A DNA stretch of 19,200 bases from Chloroflexota bacterium (GTDB lineage: Bacteria > Chloroflexota > Dehalococcoidia > Tepidiformales > Tepidiformaceae). The notes under the pieces were generated by a model. It searched no databases and had not been told where the DNA came from. It worked only from the letters and a program-made list of their open reading frames with translations. The stretch is taken from contig CAUJEQ010000251.1 in assembly GCA_963169135.1 (NCBI GenBank), positions 1-19,200 on the forward strand, written 5' to 3'. The translations under genes were made by a program, and so were the position numbers. Below, in pieces: positions 14,526 to 19,200 of this stretch (position 1 is the stretch's first letter; each line of letters begins with the position of its first letter).

Positions 14526-15369
14526 ACACGACCTTCCCGTTGATGACCACGACCTCGTTGTTCAGGTAGAGCTGGACTGCCCGGCTCAGCACCACTCCCT
14601 CGAGCAGGCGACCCTTGCGCCGCACATCATCGACCGAGTCCACCCCGACATCGATGTGGAACACGTCCTGCAGGATGATCGGCCCGGCGTCGAGGTCCTC
14701 GGTGACAAAATGCGCGGTGCAGCCGGTGACTCGCACCCCATCCTCCCAGGCCCTCCGGTAGGGGTTCGCCCCGGGGAAATAGGGCAGCAACGAAGGGTGG
14801 ATGTTGATGATCCGGCCGGCGTAGGGTCCCACGACCGTCGGTGTCAGGATCTGCATGTACCGCGCCAGGACGACCAGGTCCGCGCGATACGCGTCGAGTT
14901 TCTCCAGAAGGAATGCTTCGTGGGCCGCCTTGTCCTCGCTTGGGAACCACTCGAACGGCAGACCGGCCGATTCGGCCACCGGGCGCAGTGACTCGTGGTT
15001 CGAAAGCACGCACGCGATCTCGCCGTGGAGGTCATCCGAGCGCGCGTCGGAAACGAGCTGTTCCAGGCAGTGCTCTTCCCTGGACACCAGCACCGCGACG
15101 CGCTTCCGCTCTCTCTGGTTGTGGAGCGTGACACGGATGTCCATCCCGATATCCGTGCCGATGGCGAGAAGCCCGGTGATCAGTTCATCGAGCGAGACCG
15201 ACGCTTCGGTGATGTCGATGAGCATATCCATCAGAAACTGCCCACGGACAACGCGTTGTTCGATGTCTTCGATGTTGATGTCGCGCTCGGCGAGGTAGGT
15301 ACTGATACGCGCGACGACACCTTTCTGGTCGTTGCCGAGCACGTTCACGATCGCCAGCACCCGGGCCAT
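14479..15369 (-). CDS. purU: Formyltetrahydrofolate deformylase PurU
   Basis: PurU hydrolyses 10-formyl-THF to THF and formate, balancing the C1 folate pool and supplying formate. The 296-aa protein has the family length. An N-terminal ACT regulatory domain (about 1-80: NVLGNDQKGVVARISTYLAE) precedes the formyltransferase-like catalytic domain. The catalytic triad is visible as N189 and H191 in INIHPSLLP and D227 in TEDLDAGPI. A second PurU hallmark is the VLSNHESLRP segment (121-130). The ATG at 15369 has AGGAGG 8 nt upstream. It is convergent with, and overlaps, the small gene at 14232-14525. The formate product could feed the formate dehydrogenase about 5 kb away (inference). Confidence 0.95.
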   Translation of the reverse strand: MARVLAIVNVLGNDQKGVVARISTYLAERDINIEDIEQRVVRGQFLMDMLIDITEASVSLDELITGLLAIGTDIGMDIRVTLHNQRERKRVAVLVSREEHCLEQLVSDARSDDLHGEIACVLSNHESLRPVAESAGLPFEWFPSEDKAAHEAFLLEKLDAYRADLVVLARYMQILTPTVVGPYAGRIINIHPSLLPYFPGANPYRRAWEDGVRVTGCTAHFVTEDLDAGPIILQDVFHIDVGVDSVDDVRRKGRLLEGVVLSRAVQLYLNNEVVVINGKVVFKPGMKTLLRDFGDR

Positions 15370-15418
15370 ACAGCGCCCCTCCTCGAATCGAACCAGGGCC
15401 GTTCAGGCCCCGCGGCCG

Positions 15419-15447
15419 AGCATAGGCCAGCCATGCCCTATTGGCAC
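15419..15447 (-). promoter_or_regulatory. Putative purU promoter
   Basis: On the minus strand GTGCCA (15447-15442) and TATGCT (15424-15419) are 17 bp apart, about 50 nt before the purU ATG. The -35 overlaps the opposite-strand TTGGCA of the transporter promoter by five bases. Confidence 0.4.
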
Positions 15448-15470
15448 GCCCGGGGAAGCCGGTTTATAGT
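15441..15470 (+). promoter_or_regulatory. Promoter of the peptide ABC transporter operon
   Basis: TTGGCA (15441-15446) and TATAGT (15465-15470) are 18 bp apart, a near-consensus sigma70-type promoter and the best match in the window. Transcription should begin near 15477, leaving an untranslated leader of about 257 nt before the ATG at 15734. Confidence 0.65.
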
Positions 15471-15733
15471 CGCGCGGGTTTCGATACCGGCATGTCCCGT
15501 GGCCTGTTATGCGATTAATGGAAACATCCATAACTGAGCCGCTGGCGTACCGGCTAGAGGAACGGGAACCGCGTCCCCGCTGGCTGCGCCAGCGAAAAGC
15601 GACCCGCGAGGAGGTGACCGGGATTACAAGCCTGTGAATCCCCGTGCCGACGCTGTTAAGGATTGTTGACCTTAAGCGATTCCGAAAGCACCTTACCGGA
15701 CGGTTAGTCGAATAGAGGAGGGAACCACTAACG
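15471..15733 (+). promoter_or_regulatory. Long structured 5' leader of the ABC transporter operon, possible cis-regulatory RNA
   Basis: This stretch of over 260 bases holds no convincing gene. Three hairpins are visible: CGCTGGC/GCCAGCG (15578-15594, 7 bp, 3-nt loop); GGGATTACA pairing with TGTGAATCCC (15620-15642, one bulged G, 4-nt loop); and CGC-TTAAGG/CCTTAAGCG (15651-15678, two-base bulge, 8-nt loop). A purine-rich GAGGAGGTG at about 15607-15615 has no start codon at the right distance. The true ribosome-binding site AGGAGGG is at 15716-15722. I could not match it to any riboswitch class I know. Confidence 0.45.
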
Positions 15734-17425
15734 ATGACCAATTCCAAATGGCGGATGCTCCTGAGCATGTTCGCCGTACTCGCCATCATGGCCATCGCCG
15801 TCGCATGCGGCGACGACGATGATGACGACGACACCAACGGCGGCGGGGACAATACCCCCACCACGCAGGCGCCTTCGGGCACCATCACCATCGGCGCGAC
15901 CCAGTTCGAAACCTGGGACCCGCACTTCTCTGACTTCGCGCAGGACATCTCCCACATGGTGTATGTCTGGCGCGGCCTCTATCACCTGGACCTGAACGAC
16001 GTCCCCCAGCCGGCAATGGCTGATGGCGCCCCCAAGGTCTCGGATGACGGCAAGACCTACACGATCACGCTGAAGAAGGACCTGAAGTGGTCCGACGGTC
16101 AGCCGCTGACCGCCGCGGACTTCGTCCTCGGCATCCAGCGCACCTGCAACCCGGACAATGCCGGCCACTACCAGTACATCCTGACCAATATCGTTGGCTG
16201 TGATGACTACTACGCCGCCGCCGACGCAGATGCGGCCAAGAAGACCGAACTCCAGGCCGCCGTTGGCGTGAAGGCGATCGACGCCACCACCCTGGAGATC
16301 AAGATCGGCGCGGCTCAGCCGACCTTCCCGACGCTGCTCTCGCTCTGGCCCACCTTCCCGGCGCCGAGCCACAAGCTCGCCACGGTCGACGCCCCCTGGC
16401 CCGGCCCGCTCGAGAACGTCTACAACGGCCCGTTCATGCCCTCGGCCTACACCGAAAAGGCAACGATGGAACTGGTCCCGAACCCGAACTGGATCGGCAC
16501 TGGCGTTGGCGTCGAAAAGGTCGTCCTCAAGTACGTCGATGACGCGGCCGTCCTCAACCAGGCCTACCGCACCGGCGAAGTCGACGCGACCGTCGCCAAC
16601 AAGCCTGAACTCGACAAGCTCAAGACGGAATTCCCGAACGAGCTCCATCTCTACCCGGCGACCCGGACCATCGGCCTCGAGTTCAATGTGACGAAGGCGC
16701 CGGTCGACAAGGCTGAGGTCCGCCTGGCTCTATCGCAGGCAACCGACCGCGAGACGATGATGAAGGTCGTCTTCAAGGATGCCAACACCGCGACCACCAA
16801 CTGGGTGCCCCCGGCCCGCAACGGCCTCAAAGGCGGCGAATACGACGACATCCTCGGCTTCGATCCTGCCAAGGCCAAGGAAAACATGACCAAGGCCGGC
16901 TACCCGGACGGCAAGGGCTTCCCCGAGCTGACCCTCATCATGGTCGATTCGGCGACGAACAAGTTGCTGGGCGAATTCCTCCAGGCGGAATGGAAGAAGC
17001 ACCTGGGCATTGAACTCAAGCTCGAGATCACCGATTCGAAGACGCGCTCCTCGCGCTTCAACGCCTCGGACTTCCAGCTGGTCACCGGTGGCTGGCAGGA
17101 AGACTACCCGGACCCGGAGAACTGGTTCCTCGGACTGTGGGAAACGGGTGGCTCGATCAACAAGGTGCTCGTCAGCATCAAGGCCCTGGACGATGCCATC
17201 GACAAGGCCCGCTACAACACCAATGACGAAGAGCGCCGCAAGCTCTACCGCGACGCCGAGAAGATCCTCCTCCAGGAGGCCAACGGTATCGCGCCCCTCT
17301 ACCACACCCTTGCCGCGATGCTCGTGAAGCCGCACATCAAGGGCATGGTCGAGAACAAGCGTCCTGGTGACACGTTCGTGCCGGGTGACTGGTACATCGA
17401 ACTCTGGAAGACGGACAACAAGTAG
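15734..17425 (+). CDS. Peptide ABC transporter substrate-binding lipoprotein (SBP_bac_5, DppA/OppA-like)
   Basis: This 563-aa protein binds oligopeptides or a similar solute outside the membrane and delivers it to the permeases encoded downstream. The N-terminus has a lipoprotein signal (basic SKWR, hydrophobic 8-24, lipobox ending in A-C at Cys25), followed by seven aspartates (27-33) and a Gly/Thr/Pro linker. The mature domain shows the family-5 pattern: an early LxxxDPH-type FETWDPHFSD, the LKWSDGQPLTAADFV signature (about 118-132), and an RLALSQATDRETMM segment. The C-terminal part has DYPDPENWF, typical of Opp/Dpp binding proteins. The start ATG 15734 follows AGGAGGG by 11 nt. A strong hairpin separates it from the permease genes, consistent with higher expression of the binding protein. 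Confidence 0.93.
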   Translation: MTNSKWRMLLSMFAVLAIMAIAVACGDDDDDDDTNGGGDNTPTTQAPSGTITIGATQFETWDPHFSDFAQDISHMVYVWRGLYHLDLNDVPQPAMADGAPKVSDDGKTYTITLKKDLKWSDGQPLTAADFVLGIQRTCNPDNAGHYQYILTNIVGCDDYYAAADADAAKKTELQAAVGVKAIDATTLEIKIGAAQPTFPTLLSLWPTFPAPSHKLATVDAPWPGPLENVYNGPFMPSAYTEKATMELVPNPNWIGTGVGVEKVVLKYVDDAAVLNQAYRTGEVDATVANKPELDKLKTEFPNELHLYPATRTIGLEFNVTKAPVDKAEVRLALSQATDRETMMKVVFKDANTATTNWVPPARNGLKGGEYDDILGFDPAKAKENMTKAGYPDGKGFPELTLIMVDSATNKLLGEFLQAEWKKHLGIELKLEITDSKTRSSRFNASDFQLVTGGWQEDYPDPENWFLGLWETGGSINKVLVSIKALDDAIDKARYNTNDEERRKLYRDAEKILLQEANGIAPLYHTLAAMLVKPHIKGMVENKRPGDTFVPGDWYIELWKTDNK

Positions 17426-17430
17426 CTCCA

Positions 17431-17452
17431 ACGGCACCAACGTTCGTGCCGT
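17431..17452 (+). other. Small hairpin after the binding-protein gene
   Basis: ACGGCAC (17431-17437) and GTGCCGT (17446-17452) form a perfect 7-bp stem with an 8-nt loop, 5 nt after the stop codon. No T-tract follows. It may protect the 3' end of the binding-protein mRNA together with the larger hairpin at 17461. Confidence 0.45.
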
Positions 17453-17460
17453 GCCACAAT

Positions 17461-17489
17461 GGGCCGGGGATTCTTCGAATCCCCGGCCC
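17461..17489 (+). terminator. 13-bp GC-rich hairpin: attenuator or mRNA-stabilising structure
   Basis: Positions 17461-17473 (GGGCCGGGGATTC) pair perfectly with 17477-17489 around a 3-nt TTC loop. Only AACTAGATTTC follows, so the T-tract is poor. It stands 20 bp before the permease ATG. It could be a partial terminator, or a 3' stabiliser of the binding-protein message; either would lower permease expression relative to the binding protein. Confidence 0.65.
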
Positions 17490-17509
17490 AACTAGATTTC
17501 GGATCAGCC

Positions 17510-18457
17510 ATGCTCGCTTACGCTATCCGGCGCGTCCTCGCCATCATTCCACTCCTTTTCGCCATCGCCACCATCACCTTCTTCCTTATGCACTCGGTCG
17601 AAGGGGGCCCCTTCGACGAAGACAAGCCGCTCCCGCCCGCAACCCGGGCCAACCTGGAGCGCCGCTACGGGCTCGATGACCCGCTCCCGGTCCAGTACGT
17701 CACCTACCTCAAGAACCTGGCTTCGTTCGACTTCGGCATCTCCATCGCTAACAACCGCGACATCAGCGATATCATCAAGGAACGCATGCGCATCTCTGTG
17801 CAGCTTGGCATTGCCGCGTTCCTCTTTGCCACGGCCTTCGGCCTCACCCTCGGGATCGTATCGTCACTCAACCAGAACGGCCTTGGCGACTACTTCGGCG
17901 TCTTCGTGGCCACAGCCGGCGCCGCGATGCCAAGCATCGTGTTGGCGCCCCTCCTGACCATCGTGTTCGCTGTCGAGTTGGGCTGGTTCAAAGTCCTGAG
18001 TACGAACTACGGCTTCACCGGCTGGCTCCAGGGCGACTTCAGCAACTGGAAACAGGTGATCCTGCCGACCATCGGCCTCGGCTTCCTCCCCATGGCCTTC
18101 ATCGCCCGGATCACGCGCGCGTCCATGCTCGAAGTACTTCGCCAGGACTACGTGCGTACCGCCCGGGCGAAAGGTCTGAAGGAGCTCAACGTCGTGATTC
18201 GGCACGCCGCAAAAAACGCCCTCATCCCCGTGCTGACGGTCCTGGGACCGATCTTCGCCGGCCTTATCACCGGTTCGCTCGTGATCGAGCGGTTCTTTGC
18301 CATTCCCGGGCTTGGCGGAGAGTTCGTCCGTTCCGTCATCATCCGCGATTACGGGCTCATCATGGGCGTCACGGTCTTCTTCGCGGTCATCATCGCGTTC
18401 ATGAACCTCGTTGTAGACCTGCTGTACGGCCTCGCCGACCCCAGGATCCGGTACTAG
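17510..18457 (+). CDS. Peptide ABC transporter permease, DppB/OppB-like
   Basis: This 315-aa inner-membrane subunit has the DppB layout: an N-terminal MLAYAIRRVLAIIPLLFAIATITFF membrane anchor, a periplasmic loop with GPFDEDKPLPPATRANLERRYGLDDPLPVQY, and then five further hydrophobic segments. The cytoplasmic EAA loop, which contacts the ATPase, reads RQDYVRTARAKGLKELNVVIRHAAKNALIP. The C-terminus ends in GLADPRIRY, the usual end of this family. The start is ATG 17510: an upstream in-frame extension would run through the hairpin at 17461-17489. The ribosome-binding site is weak. The stop overlaps the Shine-Dalgarno of the next gene. Confidence 0.93.
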   Translation: MLAYAIRRVLAIIPLLFAIATITFFLMHSVEGGPFDEDKPLPPATRANLERRYGLDDPLPVQYVTYLKNLASFDFGISIANNRDISDIIKERMRISVQLGIAAFLFATAFGLTLGIVSSLNQNGLGDYFGVFVATAGAAMPSIVLAPLLTIVFAVELGWFKVLSTNYGFTGWLQGDFSNWKQVILPTIGLGFLPMAFIARITRASMLEVLRQDYVRTARAKGLKELNVVIRHAAKNALIPVLTVLGPIFAGLITGSLVIERFFAIPGLGGEFVRSVIIRDYGLIMGVTVFFAVIIAFMNLVVDLLYGLADPRIRY

Positions 18458-18469
18458 GAGGGCATCATC

Positions 18470-19200
18470 GTGTCGTCAACCGAACAGGCGATGGTCCAGC
18501 CCTTCGACTTCGCGAACGAGGTGCTCCACACCAAGCAACGGGGACTCTGGGCGCAGGCGTGGCAACGCCTGTTGCGCAACCGGCTCGCCGTGGCTTCGGG
18601 CATCATCCTGCTGATCATCCTTTCCGTTTCGCTCCTCTCCGACTTTGTGCCTGCAGTGCAACTGCACGATCCGGCCCAAACCGATTTCGGGGCCGTCGAA
18701 CAAAACCCCAGCTGGGACCATCCCCTCGGGACCGATGGCCTCGGCCGTGACCTGTATGCCCGGATGACCCAGGCAACGCTGTTCTCGCTGAAGATCGGCC
18801 TCGGCACACAGGCTGTCATCCTGCTGATCGGGATTGCCGTCGGCATGTCGGCCGCCCTCGCTGGACGCGTGAGCGACACCATTCTGATGTGGATAACCGA
18901 CCTGGCGTTCGCCTTTCCGGACCTGCTCGCCATCATCCTCTTGCGGCAGGTGCTCTTCGGACGCGACTGGCCGGTCATCGGCAGCGGCGACCCCCAGATC
19001 CCGGGCGTGCCAAGCGTGCTGCTTGTGACTGTCCTCGCCATTTCGTTCGTCGGCTGGACCACCGTCTCACGGCTCGTGCGAGGACAGATGCTCTCCATCA
19101 CCGAGCAGGACTTCATCCTCGCGGCCCGGGCCACGGGAGCGAGTCCCTGGCGAATCGTACGCGCGCACATGCTCCCCAACACGCTCAGCGCGGTCATCGT
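18470..19200 (+). CDS. Peptide ABC transporter permease, DppC/OppC-like (partial, C-terminus off the right edge)
   Basis: Translation starts at GTG 18470 with AGGAGGG 7 nt upstream and runs open to the edge (243 codons, of about 300). It pairs with the DppB-like subunit to form the membrane channel. Family signs are an N-terminal cytoplasmic segment ending WQRLLRNRLAVASGII, the HPLGTDGLGRDLYARM signature, a set of membrane helices, and the EAA loop QDFILAARATGASPWRIVRAHMLPNTLSAV reaching the window end. It carries an unusually long loop after LRQVLFGRDWPVIGSGDPQIPGVP between helices. The ATPase genes (DppD/DppF) are expected beyond the edge. Confidence 0.93.
   Translation, partial: MSSTEQAMVQPFDFANEVLHTKQRGLWAQAWQRLLRNRLAVASGIILLIILSVSLLSDFVPAVQLHDPAQTDFGAVEQNPSWDHPLGTDGLGRDLYARMTQATLFSLKIGLGTQAVILLIGIAVGMSAALAGRVSDTILMWITDLAFAFPDLLAIILLRQVLFGRDWPVIGSGDPQIPGVPSVLLVTVLAISFVGWTTVSRLVRGQMLSITEQDFILAARATGASPWRIVRAHMLPNTLSAVI

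Noticed and set aside
15644..15715. A 23-codon upstream frame (GTG to TAG) in the transporter leader, ending at the Shine-Dalgarno
   Set aside because: There is no ribosome-binding site before the GTG, and it is short enough to occur by chance. The stop position next to AGGAGGG is noted but not sufficient.
15471..15733. Cobalamin, TPP, glycine or guanidine riboswitch in the transporter leader
   Set aside because: The conserved boxes of these classes that I can recall are not present in order. Only generic hairpins are seen, so no class is assigned.
1..19200. Mobile elements, CRISPR arrays, tRNA or rRNA genes
   Set aside because: No transposase or integrase motifs, no regularly spaced repeats, and no tRNA cloverleaf or rRNA-like stretches were seen on either strand.

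Overview
The window is a gene-dense, GC-rich bacterial chromosome segment with GC-biased third codon positions. It has short intergenic gaps, many 4-base start/stop overlaps and no rRNA, tRNA, CRISPR or insertion sequence that I can see. Enzyme content suggests an aerobic or facultative heterotroph: assimilatory sulfate reduction, cytoplasmic NAD-type formate dehydrogenase, Zn-type HemB, a B12/light-sensing MerR regulator and a peptide ABC transporter. The lipoprotein style (Cys-Gly followed by a poly-Asp/Gly linker) and the apparent use of leaderless promoters would fit Chloroflexota, but that taxonomic guess is inference.

Layout. 1-1923 (minus): cysH-cysC-cysD, the sulfate activation and (P)APS reduction genes, with cysD running off the left edge. 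2063-3835 (plus, divergent): siroheme/4Fe-4S sulfite (or nitrite) reductase, sharing a 139-bp promoter region that carries a 9-bp inverted repeat. 3840-4526 (minus): uncharacterised helical protein. 4576-5568 (plus): hemB. 5570-10193 (minus): formate dehydrogenase operon made of an unknown 139-aa protein, a NuoE-NuoF fusion, a HoxU/NuoG-like Fe-S subunit and the Mo/W catalytic subunit.

10324-14140 is a probable light-response module. A CarH/LitR-type B12 photoreceptor-repressor overlaps an SDR-type gene on the minus strand. Opposite it are a CrtI-like FAD oxidoreductase and an SRPBCC protein. The 63-bp gap between the two arms has back-to-back promoters with overlapping -35 boxes, placed so that both transcripts would be leaderless. 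Two tandem 11-bp repeats lie directly on the -35 boxes.

14232-15369: a small unknown gene convergent with purU (formyl-THF hydrolase). PurU releases formate, which the formate dehydrogenase could oxidise, so C1 metabolism may link the two loci. 15441-19200 (plus): a strong promoter, a roughly 257-nt structured leader, then an SBP_bac_5 lipoprotein, a 13-bp-stem hairpin, and DppB-like and DppC-like permeases (the last cut by the right edge).

The items most worth following up are the divergent leaderless photoreceptor promoter, the compact NuoE-NuoF fusion with its unknown operon partner, and the structured leader of the transporter operon.
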